In this document: one piece after another, positions 44,001 to 55,661 of the stretch
How the letters are laid out: the number at the start of each line of letters is the position of its first letter
Position numbering within the stretch: the first letter of the stretch is position 1
Source of the DNA: Pipra filicauda
Taxonomy: Eukaryota > Chordata > Aves > Passeriformes > Pipridae
DNA length: 64,000 bases
Direction of reading: 5' to 3'
Assembly: GCF_003945595.2 (NCBI RefSeq)
Contig: NW_024104151.1
Span: 640,501 to 704,500 of the forward strand
Notes under the pieces: model-generated
Seen by the model: the letters and a program-made list of their open reading frames with translations, nothing else
Told to the model about the DNA's origin: nothing
The model's database searches: none
Program-made: the position numbers and the translations under genes

Positions 44001-47000
44001 CTGGGAATATTTGGTAGACCCTGATTTTTGCTTTTCCTTCTCATGCTGCAAAAGTCTCTTAGATTTTAATAGCATTCTGCAGAAATTAACCTGAAAAAGT
44101 ATCACATTTAATAATGGCACTAATTCCTGAGCAACTCTACAGGATTTTCGGTCAGAACTGTGTTTATATCCCACATTGTGCATACACACTTGAGCATTAA
44201 GAGCCAGCAATACTAGTGGTTGGGGAATTTGCTTTCCTGGCACTCGAGAGTAAATAATCCATTTTAGGTGGTCAGTCCATCTTGAGCATTTGTTTGTTTT
44301 TCTCAATTATACTGTATATGGCTTTTGTTTGCTAAATTAGTAGATCTGTTTTCATAAGAATAAGCAGGTTTACTGACTCCCCTGGTTAATGCTATAGGGG
44401 TTTTGGGAAGCTATATGTGATCGGTTCTATTTCTGATATCACGCTGAAAGACTGTCTTTAATCTGTGGCTACGTTTGCACTCGTAAGTCATTTGGCACAA
44501 TAGGAGAGTGCCTGTAAGGTGAACTAGTCCATGCTGTGGGCTAGCTCGGCATTGCTCCCACAGGAGCAATGCCCAGCAGCAGTCCAAGTGCATTAAATGC
44601 ACTCCTGGAGTGCATCTTCTGGTTTGAGTTTCATCTGAAAGGAATCCAGCTGGTGCACTCTGAAAACCAATGCAGAGTCTGCCAGGCTGATAGGGAGAGT
44701 CACTTCAAAAGCTGCCTCCTGATCCAAACCAAAATACTTGTGCAGGCACACCCTGCCCAAGTGAGGGGCCCTGCATGCACAGCACCCCAGCCTCCCTCCC
44801 AAAATACACCTTGCTGGGAAAAACACAGTGGGTTCAATGTTTCTGCTCTTGGTAGCACACCAGTATTGCCTTCTAAAGTCAGCTTTTTCCTCACCTTAGA
44901 CTGTTTTTTTCCTATTAATTGATTCACTGGTTCTTATATTAAGTGCAAAGGGTGGTGGAGAATGAGAGTGAGAGTAAATTGCAGCACTGATCATTTCTTA
45001 TCGGTTCCCAGACTGGTAACGTTTCTCCTTAGAGATGCTGCAAGATCCATTCCTGTGAGAAGCTACACATGTGTATGAAGTTCTGCTATGCATGAATCCC
45101 ACTACAGGCACTGGAAAGTCTGCTGTGTATGAGCTAATTGCACATGTGAATTTACAGTGCTGGGGTCCTTTGTTTCTCAATGGAAGCCTTGCCGTGCTCC
45201 TAACAGCAGAGTAAGGAAATGGATTTGTATTTTTTTACTCTTAGAAAGAATGAATTCCTTTCCCTCCTATGCTTTCTTCACAGGAAAACTTAACTGAATT
45301 TAGCAAGCTTAGAGAAGCATTTTTTCATTTTAATATAGATGTCTTAAAAGATTAATTTCTCCCTGAAGACATTTGAGCAAGGTGGAGAGAGAGATTGATC
45401 ATTTCCAGATGTTCTTTGCTGACAGGCAAAGAAAAATTCTGCTTCAGGTTAACATTTGTGAATGTGTTTAAAGAATATACATTTTGTATGCAAATTGCCA
45501 GGGAGAGCACAAGCCAGTGCAACAGGGGCTGAGATGCCCAGATTTGCAGCATCATAGCTGCTTTAATAAGGTGGGGCTTGTCCCTGCTGACTGGCCTAAA
45601 AGCCTTGGGAGCATCTCTTCCTGTATCTCCTGTGGACAGGCAGGAGGACTTGGATGTGCTTTTCAGACAGAAACACCAAGGCCACGTGCAGTGTGCTTTT
45701 GAGGGAGACAGTTGACTCTGCAGTGCTTGCTGAATCAGACATATTAAACTACATAATTCACTGTTTCTTTGATGTTTTGGGTACAGTTTCTAATGGGGTT
45801 CCTTAACATTGCACACTAAGTGCTGGCAAGACTTGGCACACTGAACAAGTAGTTTGGGGTTTCTGGGAAGTACCTCGAGTCAGAGAAGCAGAGGGAGCTG
45901 GTGTCTTACATGTTACCTGAGTAGAGAGTCAGTCTGATGGAGCAATTGTGCACTGGCGTCCTGCTCGCTGTGTGTTGTCCGACTTCCCACAGGGCACAAG
46001 CAGCACTCCAGGGTCAGATCTGCAGCCACTGCTGCTTTTGCCCCTGCACAAGCAATTGATGCTCACTGTCATACTGGCTCTCTTGCCTGGCAGTAGTGTC
46101 CAATGACTACAACAGGAGGACTTCTTAATGGTGAAAGATGAGCATCAACCAGTTCTGTAGGAGACTCTGGTGCCTAGGAAGAGCAGATTCTTCTTCAGTT
46201 GGTTTTGATCTCTAAGGCAACAGCAGCCATGGCACTGAGCATGGGAAGTAACGGAGCTCATGCCAGTCAGCAGCAAAGGAAATGCCTCCTTGGGAAGCAG
46301 TCTTTCCTAACATCCATCTGTAACAACTGTTGTCCTTCTCAAATGATGTGTGGAACCAGAAACGCCACTGGAGACCAGGACGCCTTTGTGAGTCACAAGC
46401 TGGTTTTCACTGGGTGGGCAGAGAAGGGGGGGCAGTCAGCAGAACCACCCCTGCGTGTTGCCTCCTTGTGCACACTGAATCCTGGAGGAATGGGTTTCCA
46501 TCGGAATGAGCAGTAAACCTGTCTATGTTAGAGGTTGCTGACTGCTAAGACTGTTTTAAGTAACTGACAGACAAAAAGACTGATAAACTCATTTTACTAT
46601 CTAGAGAGGGCTCTGCCCCTGGCCATGGCAAAGCTCAAGGCCCTGGGAGCATTACGGGCAAAGCCCTTCCAAGGCCCAAGGAAGAGGTGTGTGAGGACCA
46701 CAGCGGATGTGAGGTCTAGGATGGTAAAGTCTCACTTCAGGAAGTTAATCTTCTGTGAAGCTGTGCCACGGCACTTGTCCCAAACTCCTGCAGTAAGCTC
46801 AGCTGTGACAGAGTAAGTGAGGGTAAGGAAGTGATAAGGGGGAGACAGGAGGTAAAACTGGGGGGGTCATCATTCTCTGGGGTTCTTCAGGTAAAGCAGG
46901 TAAATACCTAAGGGTCTTCATTAAGCCCATATGTTGTTTAGAAAGGAAAACAGGTAGAGTGCTGTCTGTCACACACGTGTACAAGGTGCCAGCTCAGAAG

Positions 47001-50000
47001 GGCTGCAAACTGTTATTGGGATCTCAGCACATAATTTAGCCTGGGATAACTGATGAACTATAAGCATGATTAGAATGTGCTGTTTGGGGATACATCTTCC
47101 AAAGGGATGCTAAAATTGGCACATTTACAATTTGACCTGATTTTACTTTGTTGCTGGTTGTAAGGGTAGAAGCCACTAAACAGTTAAAACCTGTTTTGTT
47201 GTATTTGGTTGGGTTTTATTTTGAGAAGGAGTGGGATAATTTTAGTTCTTCAGACCTAAAAATTAGATCAAAATCCTGGCAACTGTACAAGATAAATGAG
47301 CAACCTTGCAATAAAAGGGTTTTTGTCACCTTGGAAACACAGTTTGAAAAAGCCACTTGGAGTAATTTTAGTTTCAGACTTCCCCCTGCCCTTGTCCCTC
47401 CCATGCAAATTCTGTTTTTACACTCAGTATATCCGGTTTAGCTGTGTTTCTTTCATATATAGACAACAGGGGAATTTGCCAGACAAAAGTGGAAGAATAC
47501 TGAAAATGATCTTGCACATGATGTTTCAGAGCAGAAACTGGTGTTTGGAAACATACAAAGTTAAACTCATCCAAAAATAGATTTTTAAAAAAATCTGTCA
47601 TTTTAGATTTCACAGTTCAATGTAAAAAAACCCCAGAAGCTTAACTTTACATAATTGGTTTTTTACATGCTGCTGAGTCTTGTTATTCTGGAGAAGCATA
47701 TGGCATTTAGGAAACAAATTTTAGCAGTAAGAAGGAAGGTTGAGGGATTAAACAAGGAAAAATATACATTGAGAAATTGATTTAATCTATTAAATATACA
47801 TGGTCTTTCAGAATCCCCACCACTGTAATATCTATGTGAAATTTGTTGTATTAAAATGCTGTGGGTCTTTGTTGTGGACATTACATAGATTATATTGTGG
47901 CATGGCTGGAAACTCGAGTAATTAGAGAAGAGATTAGGATAAAGTAGTGCTTCTATCCACTAAAGAATGTAAATATTTTGAATAGTTTCAATAGCTCCCA
48001 CTTCTATAACAGATCTCACCTGAAGAGTGGCCTTACTGTAAGTGCCTACTAGAGAAAGCACAGAAGCCTTTGTGGCCTTTCCTGTCTACTTGAAATCAGC
48101 TGAGACACATTGCCTTTCCACTCCCATGCAGAAAACATTTTGAATTGGAAAGTAAATTGATTTTCAATTTTTTGAAAGACTAAAATGCATTTAAATATGT
48201 ATTTTTTTGTTCAGGTAATATTCCTGGAAGCTCAGAGGAACTCCTGCAGGACTGGCTCATGGTCCCTGTGCCAGAGCCTGGTGTCACCTCTGCCACCAGC
48301 TGGGCAGTCTGTTAGGCTGGGCAGGAAGAGATGCCACCAAGGACTATATGCCATAGTTTGTGCAGCCACTGAAGACTAGCAGGACATCACACCTATACAT
48401 CACATGAGGCATGATGAGATAGAATAGCTGACTAATATTTGGGTTAAATATTTGGAAATTCTTCCTGACCACATGACTGGTGAGGCTGTTGGAATAATAG
48501 AAGGACCATACCATATAACTTGAGGTATTTAAACCGAGATTCATTTGAATATGAGCAAATGGAGGAGACGTGTGATTAAGGGAGCACAAATGAGAATCTA
48601 TCTTTTCAGCTCCATTTTCTTGGGTTCTGTTCTGTCTCCCAGGAGTGACTGAATGTTGTGATAGACATTAATAATTCAAAGAAGCTTGACCATGCCACCT
48701 TCACGTCAGCTGCTGTCCTTTTGTCATTCCTTGTTATGACAGAAGTGGGTGAGTGCTAGGAGCAAGCTGTCAGCAGATGGTAGGCAGCAACTCTGGCAAG
48801 TTTGCAAATGAGGTACTTTCCCTGCTGCAGCCAGCAGGATCAACTATTAATCTCCTTGCTACACTGCTCTTTACAAGTCAAGAAAGCTCATCAGGTCAAA
48901 ACATGTAGTCCATAGTGGCTGCATGGAAAACTTTTTTCTCTGATGAAACACAGTTTTATTGATAGGTGAACTCCAGGACATGGAAAAAACCCTCCGTGAT
49001 TCCTTACCATTAACTTCTCTGATTGCTCCATTTGAAGCACACACAATGGAGAGAAAGAAGAGAATATTTCACATGAAATTCTACAGATCTCTCAGCAACC
49101 TGAGTTGATATCCCGTGTTTCTCTGGCTTTTCTTCCCCCCAGTTTATTTGGCTTTGTAATGTACAGGACAACTATAATGAAATGATCATATATGCACACA
49201 TATAAATTTTTTGAGGTATAAAATTATTTAGCTTATGTGAAAGAGAAAAATAGACTACGTCCTTTCACCTTGTGAAAGTCATGGCAGATTTTGCCTACAA
49301 AACCATCTGTTGCTTAAAATTTAAGATTACAAGAACACATCTTTAAGGCATCCTTGTGATTATCTTAAGTACTTTGAGCACAGCACACACTATATGCAAT
49401 TCTTAAAAAGGATCAGTCTTCCCATTTAAGGACCTTTCCACTTCTCTTTTTAAATACTGCCTTTCCTGTTACCACACTTGGAAGTCCTCTATACTTGACT
49501 CTGACTTGAAACTCAGAATTTTGAGATCGATGATTTAAAAAAAAAAAATTGCTATTTTTAGTGGTAGAAATGGAAGAAACTTTAAGAAAGTGGATTCCCC
49601 TAAGAAGGTGCTCATCAAATGTGTTCCCCCATTCTGGCATTTTGTTGGCTGATAGTAGGTAATTGGAAGTCATTCAAGATATCCTTAGAGTGTTGTAAGT
49701 TTTTCAGGATTTTTAATAAATAAATTTTGCATAGGCAGCAGGTTTTAGGGCCCTGTGCTTAATGGGATTTATGACAGATGTACTTTGCAACAGACCAGAG
49801 GTGGACATAGGTGAGAGCTCTGCTTCTTCCTTGTCCTCCTGGGGCAGTCCTGGCCTAAAGATATGGGACAAAATAGACAGAGAAATGCTTATGTAGTGAT
49901 TTCATTTCCTTTACAGAGAATCTCCTGATGTTTTGAGTAAAAGTTTGAATGTGTTTTTCTTTTGACCAAATATACTACATTATCTGTTGGTGTATTCTTT

Positions 50001-53000
50001 CACTTCAACCAAGGTTGAGTGCCACCAATCTGCTGTTTTTGTCTCCATGTTAGAAGAAGTTAATGGTGATGATGGTTGTGATACTGACTATTTTTACTCT
50101 ATGGGTAATGATTTGGCTTCTTTGTATCCAAAATACTTTGGTATTTTTAGTATATCTTCAGTGAGACTGACATCCTACCATAGCACTGGCATGCTGTAAG
50201 ATTGCAGTCAGAGGTGGTAATGACAGCCCTGTGGTTCAATGACATGTTTTGAAAAGCTCATAGAGATGTTAGCTTGCATTTTCTAAAAATTCAAATACTA
50301 ACTTTAAAAAGTAAGTGTAAGATACTAAAAAGAACATGAATTACTGTCTTATTTCTGTTTGAACAAAGCACAGAAAGCAGAGCCGTGAACACTCCTCCTG
50401 CTTTAGTTAGCTGATAGCTATGAACAGAAGAATTTCCATCATGCTGCTCATTTGAATCTGGGTTAGCCTTACATGGCTCTTAAAATCCTTTCCTGTTTAA
50501 TTTTAATTACAGTTTAACAGGACAGGTAGACCATGTCTCTGGGAGCAATGGGCTCAGTACTTCACATAAAGGCAGGATAACCATCCTGATGCTACAAGTC
50601 ACATTTCCAGAGCCCAGGTGGTCCATGCCACTGGAGTCAGAGAAGAACTGATAGTGGCAGTGGCTTCTCAGAGCACCTGGTGAGAAGGCACCACATTTTG
50701 TTGGAGGAGGCCAAGCAAAAGCAATGCAAGTGTAGTGTACCAGGTGTAAGATCTTGACAGCGGTGCCTCTTAAAACAGTTTTGGTTTAAGAAGGTTTCTG
50801 GCAAGGATACTCTCTAAAAGGGAGTCAGTGGTCTGAGCCAAACACTTAACTGCTCTTGGAGTCTCTAAAATCTGCTTTTAAAAAGGGCAATTCCAACTGC
50901 ACATATTTCCATTGCCCAGGGAGCAGATGGTGGACCCATTTTGGTAATGAACACCTTCAGCTTTGTCCAGCCTGTTGTCTAGCAACCTCCTCAGGTTTAA
51001 AATATAAATCTTTTATTCTCTCATTGGTTTGTCTTCCTAAGATAAGCAGCTGTATTCTGGGCCTCTGGGGTGCCTCGGCTGGCCAGTTCAAAATAGGGTC
51101 TGGGGGTAACAAAGCTGTGGATGACTGTAGTGGTGTCTGCATCTGAGAGAAAGCAGTTGTTTGGCAGGCTGGAGATAAGACACACAGCTATTAGCTGCCT
51201 GATAGAGTTTCACAGGACTCTTATTTCAGTCCATTTTGGTGTCAGGAAGGCAGACGCTTTCAATAAAAAGAGTGCTCATAGATTTTATTGGGGCATTCAA
51301 ATGCTTCCAGTTCCCAGCTGTCATCAGCTCCACTTTAGTCATATAGTTGTCACTTTATCCCTCTGTCTGCGACAGGTCTTGAGAGAAGAAAGATACTGAT
51401 TTGTTAAGCTTTAATGAAAAGGAGACTCATTCACATTTCCAGACACTTTTAGTTTTCCTCACACAAATGAATCCCAGCAAAGTAAAATAAAGTCCATCCA
51501 CAGGTACGTGATAAATTAATAAGAAACTATTATTCAGATACATCTGAGGAGACCTTGTAGGCTGTGAGGGATGGAATTTCCTGAAGGCAGACCGGAGCAG
51601 TTCAAAACCAGTCCCCGAGTGTGTACAGAAATGAAAGCCTGTGTACTTAGGAAAGCACAACTTCTTCATCCTATCTGCTGAGGCAGAGCTGATCTCTGAT
51701 GCTGTCAGCAAGGCTGGAAAGGTTATTTTTCAGTCTTTTATTAGGAAATATTTATCTGCGTAATTTCATTATTCAACTGTATCGGTGCCCAAACATTGCC
51801 ACCTATCAATCAGCAACTTCACCAGGGATATCCTTCCCATCAATGCATTTTTTTTTCAAACTTAAATTTGATTTTTTGCTTGTTCAGTTATTTACAGTTC
51901 TCACATTATCAACTCAGCAAAAATAAAGTAACTGGTGAAATCTCAATCTGTTAATGAAAAAAAAATGTTTAAAAACATTTCTCTTTGTACCTTCAGAAGA
52001 ATACTGCTTTCTCTGTGTTAAAAGTTACACTGTTAAACCGATCCTAAATATTTGCCAGTCTCCTAATTAGACGCCTCTTCAAGTTGATGCAAACTTTAGT
52101 CCCATCCTCTTGAAGCAGCTTTCACTTTCTGTTGAAGGCCAAGTAAGAAGACTCACATTTGGCACTGTGTGCTTTGCAGCTCCTGAACAAAACAGGCTAT
52201 GCTGAAAACAAAAGCTCAGCTTTGACTCTTACTCCACTGGCTCAAGTTAGTTCCAGCCAGATCCTTAATGTTACTTTATCTGCAAGGTTTTTTTTATGCG
52301 ATCAATGCCAACTCTGTTGGGCAAATACAGGATGCATAGGGATTTAAAAAAAATCCAGCTGCCAACAAGAAAAAGTGCTTTGTAACCACAGTTTGGAATG
52401 GAAACAATTTTCTAAGATACAGATCAAACTGTGTTTATAGACTCAACTATTGGCAGCTTTTCATCAGGCTATTTCCTGTGTGCCTATTGCATAGAGGAAT
52501 AATCTAAATGCTTAAACTAACATTTAAAACCATACAGAACATGAAGGAAATACTGTGTGAAGCAGCATGGAAAACACAATGATGTTGAACTTTCTTTTGT
52601 TTCCATAGCTAATACTCATGGGAGAAGGCAGTAAGTACTGCACACCAAATGCCAGTACTCCAGATCTTTGCAGGATTTGGTCCTTACTCTGGCCAGTACC
52701 TACTTTCTACTAATATTGTTTTAATTGCTAAAAGGAAATATCCAAGTAACAAAAATTTTAAAAAATGCCTCCTAAATTAGAGGAACTTGCTAAAAGTTAC
52801 ATACAGTTACTTTAAGTGAAGCAAGTTATTATTCCTTAGGAAAGTAATTCAGATAATCTAAGGGACATGTAGACAGAAGGAATCTGTTTTCCCATTAAAA
52901 TAGGTGGAAAATCTGTAGGTCTGAAGATAAGAATCAGGGTAGTTGTAGACTGGTTTGCTCAGTTTGAAATAGTTGCAACAACTTTCTCTTGCAGAAAATC

Positions 53001-55200
53001 CCCAGAATTAAGCTGCTAGCTGTTTGAATCTGTTTGGTGTTTTTAAATGGGGCAAATTTCCTCTCCCAGACTTCAAATGTGTGTCCTTTGCTTCAGGCAT
53101 CCAAGTGCTCGTGGCACAGCTAACCCCCTGATAGCATCAGTAAGGTCAGTGCGGTCAAGCTGTGGTGCCCATGCAGAATTTTAACGGAATTTTGTTGCCG
53201 GTGTTCTGCTCGGCTGGACTCCATTCCTTCTATCCAAGCCATGTCTCAGCTCCAGTAGAGTTGGGAGAGTAATTTAGGTTGGATGGGACCTCTGGAGACT
53301 CTCTGGTCAGCCCCAATACAGAGTGGGAGCTGCGTAAGTGAGCTTGGCCGGGGCCAGACAAGTTTCCAGTGTCTCCAGGACAGAATTCCCACAGCTTCTC
53401 TGGGAAACCTGTTTTGGCATCTGATTATGAGATGCACAACAACAACAAAAAAACCCCATAACATTTGTTTATACTTTTCTTCTTTAACTGTATTCTTACA
53501 AATCAGTTCTGGGAGGCATAGTAAAAGGCTTAGTTTTACATACCGATTCCAGCCTGGAAATCAAAGGGGTTTGTTGGAAATGAAAGCTTAACTATTTCAA
53601 CAGGTAAGATCAGGTTAGAGGAGGTGGCTCTGGACTTTTCCTTTACTTGGGCCCATGGGTAATGAAGAAAATGTAATTGTGAATAATCTGCTGGAGATAA
53701 ATGTGCACAGATTAATTGTGCACAGCGAGTGTGCTGTCAGAAAAGCATTGATAGTTTTGGTTTTATGCATTTCTTGCATGCTACTTTACCCGAGATGCAG
53801 TTCAAAATCCAGTCCACAGATGCTGCAAATGCAGCTGCCAAAGGGGGCAGGATCTGACCCCCCAGCAGGGACAGAGGCCAGAAGACCTCTTGAGACTTGC
53901 AGCTCCTCCTCTGCACAGCAGAGTATTGGGACCCTCCCAGCCACCGCCATCTCTTCTGGGATTTTTCCCAACCAAAGGCATTCTGGGATGGTTTTACATC
54001 TTGCTCTGAAACTTGTACACAGGTATTTCACAATATGTGTATTTAAAGCGATGCAAATGATTTCAAATGACAGGATGGCCAAATGGCATTTCAAGTTGTT
54101 GCACTGTTAACATATGATAACTATTGTGAGATTTATTTTAGATGAAGAGAAGTCATAACTACTCTGTAATGAGGTTTTTTTACAGTTTAGAAATACAGGT
54201 ATTACTGGGTTACTACTGGTATCTTACATATAAAGATTCAAAATCTTAATCTAATTTTGTTCTTCAGGAAGACTTAATTTCAGTTGAGCAAATTATTAAA
54301 CCCCCTTCAAAATTTGATAAGAGAGGAAATCTGTGAGTATGTGCAACATTCGTGTGCTGCAGTTGCTTTCTCTAGAACTGAACGAGCACTTTCTTTGGTC
54401 CAGTATTTGAGGCAGTGCTGTGCAGGATGCATGGAATGCCTGCCTGCTCCCGGCTACCTTCTGCAGGGAGGTGACAGCCAACCTACAACCAATGGGTAGG
54501 AGATGGCAATGGGTCCTCTGTTCTCACCCACAACAAGACAGATGCATTGCCTACGTTTGTAAGGTACGTCACATAAAAAGCTGCAAAATACAGTCCTGAA
54601 GCTGTTTATAATGAAATTAAATGCAGGAGATGTAGAGCCAGGTAGAAGTTAATGAACAAAACTGTCTCAGTACTTTATCTCGGTAAAAAAATCAGTCATA
54701 TAATCTCCTAAGTGTGGTTTTGAAGGGCTGTGCGTTTGCTAATGGAACTAATGCAGGATGTGGCTGAGAAGCTCGTACACCAAAACTGAATTTTTGCCCA
54801 CTTCAGCAGCCTCAGCGCATTATTCGCTCTGTCCTAATGCTGTTTGTCTTCCACCTGTGTGGCATTTTGGCTGGGATAGCAAGGGCTACTAACATCGAGG
54901 CCGACTCCATCCCGATTCGCTGGCATCACGCCGCTGAGGAGCTGCTGCTCTCCACACGTCAGGCCTGAGGGAACCGTGGAAAACCTGCCGGGAAGCGGGA
55001 GCTGCCACATGCACGGCCTGAGCCCGGCGGGAAGATATAAGTTTGCAGCCTACAGATTTGTTTCTTTGGGGGCGGTGTGTGTGGGGGGAAGAACATCAAG
55101 GGAAAAGAAGTATGTAGAACATGCTGTGACTACTTTGGTCTTTGTCAAGAAACGCTATGCATGGCTGCCGGAGGAGATGGTACTGGGGGCTGAAGTGAGG
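38031..55200. other. Gene-poor interval between C1orf52 and SYDE2
   Basis: About 17 kb without a recognisable coding exon. It contains one CR1 fragment (53265-53430). A cluster of 83-96 codon minus-strand ORFs lies at 38646-40869 (see findings). The longest ORF, 53655-54110 (+, 151 codons), has no domain I recognise and is of chance length for this much sequence. No tRNA, rRNA or obvious miRNA hairpin was recognised by eye. AATAAA at 41399-41404 could end an unannotated + strand transcript, but nothing else supports one. Distal enhancers are possible and cannot be seen without conservation data. Confidence 0.65.
53265..53430 (-). mobile_element. CR1 LINE 3' fragment (degraded)
   Basis: The + strand shows the reverse complement of a CR1 3' region: TTTAGGTTGGATGGGACCTC, then CTTGGCCGGGGCCAGACAAG, then GTGTCTCCAGGACAGAATTC and CTTCTCTGGGAAACCTGTTT. 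These match the order of landmarks in avian CR1 tails. It is 5'-truncated and diverged. A short AAC-rich stretch follows at 53439-53453. Confidence 0.85.
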
Positions 55201-55352
55201 AGCAGGGTGCTGATGGGGAGTCCGTGCCGGAGCACAAGGGGTGCGCTGCCCCCAGGCCCCTGGGGCGGGCACAGCCCGTCCCCGGCCCCGCGCAGCGGCA
55301 CCGCTTCCCTCCGGGGCCGGGACGACCCCCGCGCGGGGCGGGCGGGGCGGGC

Positions 55353-55363
55353 GGGCATGCGCA
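55353..55363 (+). promoter_or_regulatory. SYDE2: NRF1-like motif, SYDE2 promoter
   Basis: GGGCATGCGCA contains the GCATGCGCA core of the NRF1 palindrome and lies 190 bases before the SYDE2 ATG, directly after the G-run block. Confidence 0.45.
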
Positions 55364-55392
55364 GTGCGGGCGCCCTCTCACCCCGCTCAGCT

Positions 55393-55521
55393 ATGCCAAG
55401 TATGTGCGCGGCGGAGCCGGGGCCGGGCGCGCGGGGCCGCGGCGCCATGGGGCAGCGCGCGCCGGGGCTGCCGCCGGGGCCAGGGGGTGCCGCGGGCGGG
55501 CCGGGGGGCAGCGCCCGCTGA
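55393..55521 (+). other. Upstream ORF in SYDE2 5' leader (nested starts)
   Basis: Three in-frame ATGs (55393, 55402 and 55447) lead to one TGA at 55519-55521, 31 bases before the SYDE2 start codon. The third has a near-perfect Kozak context (GGCGCCATGG). Whether it is transcribed depends on the transcription start. The peptide is Gly/Pro/Ala-rich and probably reflects base composition, not a functional product. Confidence 0.5.
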
Positions 55522-55552
55522 GGGCGGCGGGACGGCAGCGCCAGCGCCAGGC

Positions 55553-55661
55553 ATGGCCGACCCGCTCCGCAGGACGCTCTCCAAGCTGCGGGGCAGGAGG
55601 TCCCAGCGAGGCGCGGCGGCGGGCGCCGGGCACCGCCACGGCGGGGTCTGCGCCCCTCAGG
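55553..55661 (+). CDS. SYDE2: SYDE2 coding exon 1
   Basis: The exon is 109 nt: 36 codons from MADPLRRTLSKL to VCAPQ plus one base, with donor G|GTAAGT. It is highly basic (many Arg and Lys in the first 20 residues) and then Gly/Ala/His-rich. Confidence 0.85.

Noticed and set aside
53655..54110. 151-codon + strand ORF before SYDE2
   Set aside because: Of chance length and without recognisable motif; it starts just after a CR1 fragment.
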